A stretch of 11,788 bases of DNA, from the NCBI GenBank assembly GCA_050954885.1, contig JBPBPI010000169.1:1-11788 (forward strand), written 5' to 3'. The notes beneath the pieces are model-generated. The model saw only the letters and a program-made list of their open reading frames with translations, did no database searches and had not been told where the DNA came from. The translations under genes and the position numbers were made by a program. Positions 1 to 5,910 of the stretch are shown piece by piece (the first letter of the stretch is position 1; every line of letters starts with the position of its first letter). The DNA comes from JBPBPI01 sp050954885. GTDB taxonomy: Bacteria > Pseudomonadota > Alphaproteobacteria > Caedimonadales > Caedimonadaceae.

Positions 1-78
1 GGGCGCGGAGCCCCGGTTTTAGCCACTGTCGCACCTGCTCTTGCTCGTTTTCGCGGCCTTGGTGGCGCCAATAGACCC

Positions 79-104
79 TAGTTCCGAGCTGAAGTTCCGA
101 GTTG
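79..104 (+). repeat. Iteron pair 1 (two tandem 13-mers)
   Basis: Two head-to-tail 13-mers: 79-91 (TAGTTCCGAGCTG, two differences from consensus) and 92-104 (AAGTTCCGAGTTG, perfect). The exact 13-bp period puts equivalent bases a little over one helical turn apart. Confidence 0.85.
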
Positions 105-116
105 AACCCCAAAAAG

Positions 117-164
117 TGGCGGTTAACCGCCAATCCTGGCGTTTTGTTCCGAAGTTCCGAGTGG
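117..164 (+). repeat. Left arm of large inverted repeat: GTTAAC palindrome plus half and full iteron
   Basis: A perfect 16-bp palindrome, TGGCGGTTAACCGCCA (117-132), a 13-bp spacer, then GTTCCGAAGTTCCGAG, which is a half iteron (146-152) fused to a full copy (152-164, one difference from consensus). The same order of elements occurs inverted at 256-304. Confidence 0.85.
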
Positions 165-255
165 TTCAAACCAGGGCCGTGGGGGACTATGTATAGGGTT
201 GGGCCGGCAAGATGTCGGCACACACCAATTCAATGTCTCGCGTATAAGATAGCTA

Positions 256-304
256 CAACTCGGAACTTCGGAACTTTTACTCAAAAACTGGCCGTTAACC
301 GCCA
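256..304 (-). repeat. Right arm of large inverted repeat: full and half iteron plus GTTAAC palindrome
   Basis: Read on the minus strand this is the mirror of 117-164. A 16-bp palindrome copy (304-289, one mismatch to the left copy) and a 12-13-bp spacer are followed by a half iteron (276-269) joined to a perfect full iteron (268-256). The two arms flank about 91 bp (165-255). The spacers differ in sequence, so the protein-site-like elements are what is conserved. Confidence 0.85.
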
Positions 305-310
305 ATGTCG

Positions 311-361
311 AAGTTCCGAGTTGAAGTTCCGAGTTGCCGAAAAGGGGTCAACTCGGAACTT
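311..361. repeat. Iteron cluster 3 (two direct copies and one inverted copy)
   Basis: Two perfect tandem copies of AAGTTCCGAGTTG (311-323, 324-336), then 12 bp, then a perfect inverted copy (349-361). Five of the seven full copies in the region are identical over all 13 bases, although the sequence between them varies. This argues for selection by a binding protein. Confidence 0.85.
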
Positions 362-363
362 TA

Positions 364-378
364 GTGGCGTGACGCCAC
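364..378. terminator. Short hairpin just past the primase stop
   Basis: GTGGCGT and ACGCCAC form perfect 7-bp arms around one central base. The element lies 4 bases beyond the primase stop codon in the direction of leftward transcription. There is no T-run after it on the minus strand (TAAAG follows), so it is a weak terminator candidate or another protein site bordering the iteron array. Confidence 0.35.
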
Positions 379-382
379 CAAA

Positions 383-2925
383 CTACAGCGGATCGAGGAA
401 GTCGCGGATCAATTCGGGATCGACGACGCCATTCTTCATGAACTGGCCGGGCTTGCGGCTGAAGTATCGCTGCAATGCTCCGTTGATCCGGAGCCGGCCA
501 AGATACTGGAAGCCGCTCGACGACAGCAGCCGGTTCAAGGCTGTCGTCGCCGGCACTACGATGTCGCGCTCGCGAAAAGCCAGCGTCAACTCCAGCGCCG
601 AAACCAACTCGACGCATAGCGCCGGGTTTGTGCTGTCGTCCAACAGGTCTTCCAGGTCGGCGGTCCGGTCTGGTTTCGTCAGCGCCGCCATCTGTGCTTT
701 GGCAAGCGTCGTCGGTGCCCGGCCGTGCGGCTTGAAGTCTTCGTGGATCTTCCACGTCAGCATCATGCGGCGGATCGAGCCGGGTGATCTGGCGAGTGCG
801 GCGAACAGCTCCGTGTAGTAGTTCGGATTCTGCTCTTCGAACGCATCCAGGTCGTTCTTGATCTGCCACCTGGAGAACAGCACGAAGTAGCGCCGGTCGC
901 CGTCGTTGACAGGGATCGCGTCTTGGAAGTTCGTGGTCAGGAAGTAGCTCGTGCTGTTCGGTGTCGGATACCAGTCGGTGTTCATGCGCCGGATGTTCAC
1001 CGTCTCGTTGGTGATGAACGGCTTCATCTTGTTGTAAACGTCGTAGCGATTGTGGCCGATCAGGCGGATCTCTTCGACCAGGACAAACTGGTTGCCTTCG
1101 GCGAACTTGGTGTTCGTCTCCATAAGAGCTTCACCAGGAATCGACTCGGCGTTGTCTGCGCCGAGCACGGTCTTCATCAGGTGGACGAAGAAGGTCTTGC
1201 CGTCGCCTTCGCAGCCCTGGAGCAACACGGCCCATGCCGGACGCTTGCCGGTCTGAACGATGTAGCAGAGCCAGTCCATGAGCATCCGGCGTTCGTAGCC
1301 GTCTGCGATCAGATGCTTGAGATGCCGGCGCACGATCTCGCAGTCGATCTTGCCGATGTCCGACATGGTGTCGGGGATCGAGGGGATGAGGTCGGCGCGA
1401 TAGGTGTTGACGTGCGGCACGCCGTTGTAGAGCGGAAAGCGAAACCGGGTGTCTGCGGCCGTGTCGTCGAGTTCGTCGTCGTTTGGCTCGGCAATGCCGG
1501 GCATCGGCTTATAGATCCGGCCGGCGACCTGTCGCATGACCCGCTTGTTCAGAGCGAAGTCGCTGGCGTTGATGCCAGGATGCGTCAGCCCGTCTTCGCG
1601 CTGCTTCTTGGTCAGCAGGAAGTTGGCATGTGCCGTGTTGAACACGTCCTTGGACATGACCCGGCCGTCTTCTTGGTTGATGAACTCGCCGCTGCCGGTC
1701 ACGTAAATCCAGCCGCGCATCCAGGTTGGATCGCCATCCTCTTCGCCGGCAACCAGCCGGTATTTGATCATGCTCCGTATCGTGTGCATGCCGAGCTTGA
1801 CGCCGTTGACGCGCTCGTGCGCCGCACGGACGGCATGCTCCAGCTTGTGCTGCATCACGAGGTTGCGCTCGACGCGGCTGATCTCGACGCACAACGCGTC
1901 AAGCTCTTCCGCGTCATTGATGACCTTCAGCCGGTCTTCAAACGAGCTGACGGCTTCGGCAACACGCTTGGCCGTGAACGGCTTGGCGCGGTCGAGCACG
2001 ACGCGGAACGTAATTGCAGCGCCTTTGCCGGCTGCGTTCCAGCTATCCCATTTGAAGCGGTGGTTTGTTTCCTTCTGTGCGTGCTTGTTCGATTGCCTAG
2101 ACCATTCGTCGAACAGTTCGAAGCCTTCGTTCGAGCCGTTGGTCTGGTGCCAGACGGCCATGCCTAGCTCCATCCAGGTATCGTAGTCGACGCCTTCGCC
2201 GTCGTTCGGAATTGAGAACAGGATTGACCGGATTTCCGGCAGTGTGTGTTCCGTCTTTCCAGTAATGTCTTGCGTCCAGTCGTCGGCCGCAGGCGTGCCG
2301 ATGACAGCAACGTTTGTGGATTCGTTGTGCCGCTTAACGCTGGACTTGGTTGTCCAACCAAGAGCTTGGAAACGTGACGTAGCGTAGTCGCAGATCTGTT
2401 GTGCTTGCTCGGCCGTGATGTCGTTTAGCTCCCACGTTTCCATCGTGGTAGGATCGTCCAGGCTCAACCATTCGTAGGGCTGCTGGGTGTCCGGATGGAT
2501 GTGGTAGGCCACGAACTGCTGGCCGTCGCCGAGGATCTCCACTTGATGGTCGTTTCCATCCGGCGAAGTCCATTTTTCGTCATCCGTTTGCGGAACGGCG
2601 TGTTCGTCGAATAGACCAGCAGACGTTTCGGCATCTGGCCGACGCGGATCGGCGCCTCGCCGACCAGGGCGATCACGTAGTCTTGGATTTCTCCAGCCAG
2701 ATCGGCATCGCGCACATCGATGTCGACGGCCGGCGTGTTCCTGGTGCGGACCGAAATGCCGGCGCCTGGATAGGCTTTGAGCCAGCGTGCGTATGAGTCG
2801 AGCGAGCTTTCGACAGTCCCCCATCCGGACATAGGCGGAACTTTCGAACCGACCCTGGTCGGCACGATGTTCCAGCCGTTCAACAACAGCGTGCGGCCGT
2901 TGTCGGCTAGATAGTCTGTTGCCAT
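383..2925 (-). CDS. Bifunctional DNA primase-polymerase / SF3-type helicase, interrupted by a frameshift
   Basis: Replicative primase-helicase of phage/plasmid type. The N-terminal PrimPol (AEP) domain begins MATDYLADNG, has the metal-binding D68-x-D70 (VDIDV) and continues to about residue 117 in one frame. The rest of the domain (VEILGDGQQFV, HPDTQQPYEW) lies in the -1 frame, so the gene is split at the five-A run at 2577-2573 (minus strand). One extra A joins both halves into an 847-residue protein reading MTKKWTSPDG. About residues 228-300 resemble PriCT_2. The C-terminal half is a DUF5906/D5-like helicase with Walker A GCEGDGKTF (K577), acidic Walker B VLVEEI (E618, E619) and a DGDRRYF arginine-finger segment. 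The start lies 9 bases after the upstream 91-residue gene, with no clear ribosome site, so translation is probably coupled. Function is sure; whether the frameshift is a sequencing error, a mutation or programmed is open. Confidence 0.92.
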
Positions 2926-2934
2926 GGGACGGGC

Positions 2935-3210
2935 CTAGCCGGCAGCGGGTGCAGCCGTTCCGTTTAGCTGGCGCAGATAGTCGATCTTCAGGCCAGTGTA
3001 GACGGCGAAGATGTGCAGTTCGAAGTCCTTGAACTCTGCGGAATCCTGCTGCACGCGGTTCGTGAAGTAGGTCTCGTGCTTCCCCATCTTCTTGCAGAGC
3101 GCGCTGCGCCGGCCGCTTACGGTTGCCAGCGTCGAGATGAGCCGGATCATGAACTTGAACCGTTCGTCCTTGGTTGCTGTCGCCCACCAGACGGGCATCT
3201 CATAATCCAT
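2935..3210 (-). CDS. Small protein with HTH-like segment (91 aa), first gene of the leftward operon
   Basis: Family not recognised. The 91-residue protein is compact, hydrophilic and free of membrane segments. Residues about 24-47 (LISTLATVSGRRSALCKKMG) followed by KHETYFTNRVQ have the spacing of a helix-turn-helix, so a DNA-binding or regulatory role is plausible but inferred. The end (DYLRQLNGTAAPAAG) is a flexible Ala/Gly tail. The ATG at 3210 is preceded by AAGAGG six bases upstream, a good ribosome site. The gene lies immediately upstream of the primase-helicase with a 9-base gap, so both are probably cotranscribed from the divergent promoter region. Its position suits either a regulator of the two operons or a primase partner. 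Confidence 0.75.
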   Translation of the reverse strand: MDYEMPVWWATATKDERFKFMIRLISTLATVSGRRSALCKKMGKHETYFTNRVQQDSAEFKDFELHIFAVYTGLKIDYLRQLNGTAAPAAG

Positions 3211-3220
3211 TTTAAGCCTC

Positions 3221-3249
3221 TTGACTGCGCATTATCCGTCCTCTATAAA
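3221..3249 (+). promoter_or_regulatory. Strong sigma70 promoter for the rightward genes
   Basis: TTGACT (3221-3226), exactly 17 bases, then TATAAA (3244-3249), close to the TTGACA-N17-TATAAT consensus. Transcription should start near 3256, leaving a leader of about 45 bases before the ATG at 3302. The TTG at 3221 that could open a longer reading frame is the -35 box itself, so that longer version cannot be made from this promoter. The -35 also overlaps the ribosome site of the leftward 91-residue gene. Confidence 0.75.
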
Positions 3250-3270
3250 CAAACCTGTCGCAGGATGCAA
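3231..3270 (-). promoter_or_regulatory. Candidate leftward promoter for the primase operon
   Basis: On the minus strand TTGCAT (3270-3265), 17 bases, then TATAGA (3247-3242) make a moderate sigma70 match. GATAAT at 3236-3231 is an alternative -10. Either would give a short leader before the ATG at 3210. The -10 overlaps the -10 of the rightward promoter on the opposite strand. Confidence 0.45.
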
Positions 3271-3301
3271 GCTGCGGTTGAAACGAACAGGACGCATACA
3301 G

Positions 3302-3673
3302 ATGGCAATCGAAGACGCACTCGCTACCCTGAACACCACCATGACCACGCACATCGAGACGATGAAGGCGCTGATCAAAGTGATGGGTGCCGCCGTGCCG
3401 GCCGCAGCCGGCACCAAGGCCACCACGGCGACCGCGACCACGGCGGCGGCCGTGACGCCGAAGCACACCGTCGCCGAAGTGAAGGCGATGGGCTCGAAGG
3501 TGTCGGCCGATCCGCGCTTCGGCAAGACCGTCGCGAAGGCGATCATCGCCGAGGTCGGCGGCGCCGCCGAGATCATCAACTGCAAGCCGGCAAACCTGGA
3601 CAAGCTCTACGCGGCGCTGGAAGCCAAGCTGTCGGAAGAGCCGGCCGCGTCGTCCGACGAAGACGAGCTGTAG
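3302..3673 (+). CDS. Small protein with Ala/Thr linker and acidic C-terminal tail (123 aa)
   Basis: No family assigned. Three parts are visible: an N-terminal predicted helix (MAIEDALATLNTTMTTHIETM onward, residues 1-30); a low-complexity Ala/Thr linker (about 31-52); and a small domain (about 55-110, including GKTVAKAIIAEVGGAAEIINC) ending in an acidic tail, EEPAASSDEDEL. A helix-linker-domain plan with acidic tip suggests a protein that interacts with replication partners, as SSB-like tails do; this is inference. The ATG at 3302 is chosen because it has AGGA nine bases upstream and lies downstream of the promoter at 3221-3249. It is the first gene of the rightward side and is followed directly by a hairpin, so it may be expressed more strongly than the genes after it. 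Confidence 0.85.
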   Translation: MAIEDALATLNTTMTTHIETMKALIKVMGAAVPAAAGTKATTATATTAAAVTPKHTVAEVKAMGSKVSADPRFGKTVAKAIIAEVGGAAEIINCKPANLDKLYAALEAKLSEEPAASSDEDEL

Positions 3674-3681
3674 TCGTCGAG

Positions 3682-3705
3682 TAGCCCGGCATTCGTGCCG
3701 GGCTA
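3682..3705 (+). terminator. UUCG-capped hairpin after the 123-aa gene
   Basis: A perfect 10-bp stem, TAGCCCGGCA / TGCCGGGCTA, closes a TTCG tetraloop nine bases after the stop codon. UUCG loops are unusually stable in RNA. Only TTC follows, not a long T-run, so it may be a partial terminator, an attenuator, or an mRNA 3' stabiliser. No promoter is seen between it and the next gene, which implies read-through into the downstream operon. Confidence 0.7.
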
Positions 3706-3732
3706 TTCAACGGGTATTGGGCGCTAAGGGCG

Positions 3733-3906
3733 ATGACGGTTCAGGTCAGGCCGATGGGGGATCGCGTGGCTGTTGTTCAAAGCAACGACGATCAGGCAAT
3801 GATTACTGAAATGACCATTGGAGACGCCTTGAACTTTGCGCGTGATCTTCATCGCGCGATCCTGACGGCTTCGGCACGTCGCACGGATTTCATCGGCCTT
3901 GACTAA
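3733..3906 (+). CDS. Small hypothetical protein (57 aa)
   Basis: A 57-residue ORF (MTVQVRPMGD ... TDFIGLD) fills the space between the hairpin and the DUF2800 nuclease gene and shares 8 bases with the latter's TTG start. The C-terminal part (IGDALNFARDLHRAILTASARR) looks like an amphipathic helix. AAGGG lies upstream of the ATG but only two bases away, which is too close to be ideal; the ATG at 3754 is an alternative start (50 residues). No family is recognised. The coupled overlap and protein-like composition favour a real gene, but its shortness keeps this uncertain. Confidence 0.55.
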   Translation: MTVQVRPMGDRVAVVQSNDDQAMITEMTIGDALNFARDLHRAILTASARRTDFIGLD

Positions 3907-5191
3907 GATTTCACAGACCGAGCACGCACGGCTTCTCGCCAAATACGGCACGTCACGCAACGGGCATGCGCTGTTTAGTCCTAGCGGCTCGGCGATGTGG
4001 TTGAACTGCGCGAAAAGCCTGCTGGCGAACGCGCTGTATCCGGATAAAGGCAGTTTCGAAGCGGCGGAAGGCACTGTAGCGCACGAACTGGCCGAACGTG
4101 ATCTGCAATTCCTCTATGCCGAAGAAGACGATGGTGAGTTTTTCGGCTACAACGGTCTTGAAGGCGCGCTAGGGGTTAGCCGCTTAGTGGACGGCCATTA
4201 TGTCGCTATTGACGGCGAGATGGTGGCGTTCGTTCAGCAGTATGTTGACTGGTGCCGCGACGTAGAGGGGGAGAAGTTCTTTGTCGAGTATCGTGTTGAT
4301 ACTAGCTGGCTCTTCCCGGTCGGTGGACAGGGCGGCACTGCGGATTTTGTTGCAATCTCGTTCCAGCGGCTTGTGCTCCGTGATCTCAAATACGGAAAGG
4401 GAGTCCCCGTCTTTGCCGATGGAAATACCCAACTTATCATTTACGCGTTGGGACTTTTCCGAGCTTTCGACGATATCTACGATTTCCAAGAGATCGTTCT
4501 TTCCATATGCCAGCCTCGCTTGGGAACATTCGAAGAGTGGACTATTACGCGTGAGCAGCTCTTGGCTTGGCAGCCAATCATTATGGCGGCTGCGTTGGCA
4601 GCATGGGATGAGCGTGCGCTTGCGACACCGGGCAAGAAACAATGCCAGTGGTGCAAACATTTCACTAATTGTGAAGCGACATCACAACAGGTCGCGGCAC
4701 TTGCGGACGCCTCGTTCGGCGATGACAAGCTCGAAATCCTGAAGGGACTTTCGTTTCGCGTGGCACCAGTGGTCGAAGTTAGCGACGCGTATCTGGTTGA
4801 ACTGATGTCGTGGCGCGGCTATGTTGAGAAGGCATTTTCAGCGGCAAGGGAAGAGATCGAGCGCCGTGCGTTGCACCGCGATATCGAAGGAACTTCATGG
4901 AAGCAGGGCAAGAGCACGCGTGAGTGGGTTGACCCGGCCGCTGCTGCTGCCATGCTTGCTGAAAACGGATTGGACAACGACACGATTTGGAGCAAGGAGC
5001 TGCTGTCCCCGCCGCAAGCCGAAATCGCGCTGCGGAATGCGTTTCATGCGAAACGCGAGGTTGACGCGCTGCTTACTCCCAAAGTAGTCCGTAAGGTGCC
5101 TGGAAAAGCGACGCTGGCTTTAGTTACAGACCGCCGACCAGATATCAAGGACATCGCCGACAGTTCTTTCGAGGACTCCGACGAACTGTAG
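3899..5191 (+). CDS. DUF2800 Cas4/RecB-like PD-(D/E)XK nuclease
   Basis: Phage DUF2800 protein (PF10926 type), related to the Cas4/RecB-family nucleases that trim DNA ends in recombination and replication. The nuclease core is visible: GTVAHELAE (H62, E66), GGTADFV (D149), LRDLKYGKG (D162-x-K164) and QLIIYALG (Q178, Y182). Four cysteines fit a Cas4/AddB-type iron-sulphur cluster: C37 (WLNC) and C249-x2-C252-x5-C258 (CQWCKHFTNC). The 430 residues end in an acidic tail, DSSFEDSDEL. The only usable start upstream of these motifs is TTG at 3899, overlapping the stop of the 57-residue ORF; no strong ribosome site is present, so coupled initiation is likely. It sits directly before the SSB and polymerase genes, the usual neighbours of this family. 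Family assignment is firm; the exact polarity of DNA degradation is not shown. Confidence 0.95.
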   Translation: MTKISQTEHARLLAKYGTSRNGHALFSPSGSAMWLNCAKSLLANALYPDKGSFEAAEGTVAHELAERDLQFLYAEEDDGEFFGYNGLEGALGVSRLVDGHYVAIDGEMVAFVQQYVDWCRDVEGEKFFVEYRVDTSWLFPVGGQGGTADFVAISFQRLVLRDLKYGKGVPVFADGNTQLIIYALGLFRAFDDIYDFQEIVLSICQPRLGTFEEWTITREQLLAWQPIIMAAALAAWDERALATPGKKQCQWCKHFTNCEATSQQVAALADASFGDDKLEILKGLSFRVAPVVEVSDAYLVELMSWRGYVEKAFSAAREEIERRALHRDIEGTSWKQGKSTREWVDPAAAAAMLAENGLDNDTIWSKELLSPPQAEIALRNAFHAKREVDALLTPKVVRKVPGKATLALVTDRRPDIKDIADSSFEDSDEL

Positions 5192-5223
5192 ACCGTAGAA
5201 CCGTAGAACCGTAGAACCGTAGA
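5192..5223 (+). repeat. Four perfect tandem copies of the octamer ACCGTAGA
   Basis: Copies at 5192-5199, 5200-5207, 5208-5215 and 5216-5223 follow the nuclease stop codon directly. The last bases of that gene (CTGTAGA) resemble the unit. Because eight is not a multiple of three, the TAG within each unit falls in all three frames, so no ribosome can read through toward the SSB gene. Confidence 0.95.
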
Positions 5224-5236
5224 GCAGAGAAAATCA

Positions 5237-5908
5237 ATGGCCGAACAACGCGTCGTCGTCACTCGCGGAAAGAACTTCATGTTCTGGAGCGATGGCACCA
5301 TCACCATCGAGAACGTCCGTCTCTCACATCCACACATCTTTGTCGCCGTGGAAGGCAAGGACAACAACAAGAGACCGAACGGCAAGTTCGACTACTCGTG
5401 CGTGGGGCTTGCGCCCAAGGACACGCACAAGGAGTTCTTGCAGTTCATCAAGAAGCACATGCAGGAAATTCTGAACGACAAGAAGCCGAAGAACTGGCCG
5501 GCCAGCAAAGACTACGTGATTCCGGCCGACAAGAAGTTCGTTCGCAACGGCGACGACACGCCGAAGTTGGAGAACCACGGTAGCTGGATCATTTCGGCGC
5601 GCGAGAAGAAGCGTCCGGCCGTTCGTGACATCAACGGAGCGCCGTTGTCCCATGAAAGCCAGGAAGACCAGGACTCGGTTTACGGCGGCGTGTGGGGCTC
5701 GCTGCTTGTTCGTCCGTGGTATCAGAACAACGACAACGGCGAGCGCATCAATGCGAACCTGATCGCGGTCAGGCTCACGCGGACGCCTGCCGGGCGCAGC
5801 GGTGACGCGCTTGGGGCCGGCCGTCTTGCACAGGATGAGATCGACAAGTCGTTCGGTGACGACAGCTATGACACGGAGCAGGAAGTTCCCATCGACGACG
5901 ATCTGTAA
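5237..5908 (+). CDS. DUF2815 / Enc34-type single-stranded DNA-binding protein
   Basis: Phage SSB of the PF10991 family, whose Enterobacter phage Enc34 member is an OB-fold ssDNA-binding protein. Supporting features are the start of the fold (ITIENVRLSHPHIFVAVEG), the lysine- and aromatic-rich middle (KKPKNWPASKDYVIPADKKF), the typical VYGGVWGSLLVRPWYQNN segment and the conserved LIAVRLTR. The 223 residues end in the acidic VPIDDDL; acidic tips on phage and bacterial SSBs recruit partner proteins and compete with DNA. It should coat single strands at the fork and guide the polymerase and nuclease encoded on either side. The ATG follows AGAGA at six bases, a moderate ribosome site after the octamer repeat. 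The stop is two bases before the polymerase start, so the two are probably translated in a fixed ratio. Confidence 0.93.
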   Translation: MAEQRVVVTRGKNFMFWSDGTITIENVRLSHPHIFVAVEGKDNNKRPNGKFDYSCVGLAPKDTHKEFLQFIKKHMQEILNDKKPKNWPASKDYVIPADKKFVRNGDDTPKLENHGSWIISAREKKRPAVRDINGAPLSHESQEDQDSVYGGVWGSLLVRPWYQNNDNGERINANLIAVRLTRTPAGRSGDALGAGRLAQDEIDKSFGDDSYDTEQEVPIDDDL

Positions 5909-5910
5909 CC

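Larger units (their letters stand above)
1..382. other. Gene-free repeat-rich region, candidate origin or operator array
   Basis: No convincing gene is seen here. Open frames crossing it are arginine/serine-rich shadows and run through the repeats. The stretch holds seven copies of a 13-bp element (consensus AAGTTCCGAGTTG) in both orientations, two half copies, two related 16-bp palindromes centred on GTTAAC, and a short hairpin next to the primase stop. Repeated short elements beside a primase gene fit a replication origin with initiator-binding iterons, or a multi-site operator. Which of these is correct is inference. Positions 1-78 show nothing assignable; a gene end or start from the left may lie there. 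Confidence 0.6.

Noticed and set aside
1..112. Possible leftward partial genes (TTG starts near 71 or 112), basic or Gln/Glu-rich peptides running off the left edge
   Set aside because: Fewer than 40 codons are visible, starts are non-ATG, and the longer version would be translated through the iterons. Two frames are equally open, so no call can be supported.
243..249. TATAAGA as a -10 box in the repeat region
   Set aside because: No -35 match at 16-18 bases upstream on that strand.
102..818. 238-codon rightward open frame
   Set aside because: Ser/Arg-rich translation, runs through the iterons and antisense to the primase C-terminus; a shadow of GC-rich coding on the other strand.
923..2167. 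414-codon rightward open frame opposite the primase
   Set aside because: Val/Asp/His-rich antisense shadow; the minus strand has clear helicase motifs over the same bases.
2464..2572. Short 153-aa PrimPol as a functional separate product
   Set aside because: After the A-run this frame becomes Ser/Thr/Arg-rich with no fold features and loses the conserved end of the domain.
2574..3187. N-terminal extension of the primase helicase frame up to 3187
   Set aside because: Arg-rich, no motifs, and antiparallel in frame to genuine PrimPol and 91-aa coding; the true start is the PrimPol ATG at 2925 in the other frame.
3221..3301. Longer version of the 123-aa protein starting with TTG at 3221
   Set aside because: The TTG is the promoter -35 box, upstream of the expected transcript start.
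5192..5223. CRISPR-like array
   Set aside because: Units are 8 bp with no spacers; a simple tandem repeat.
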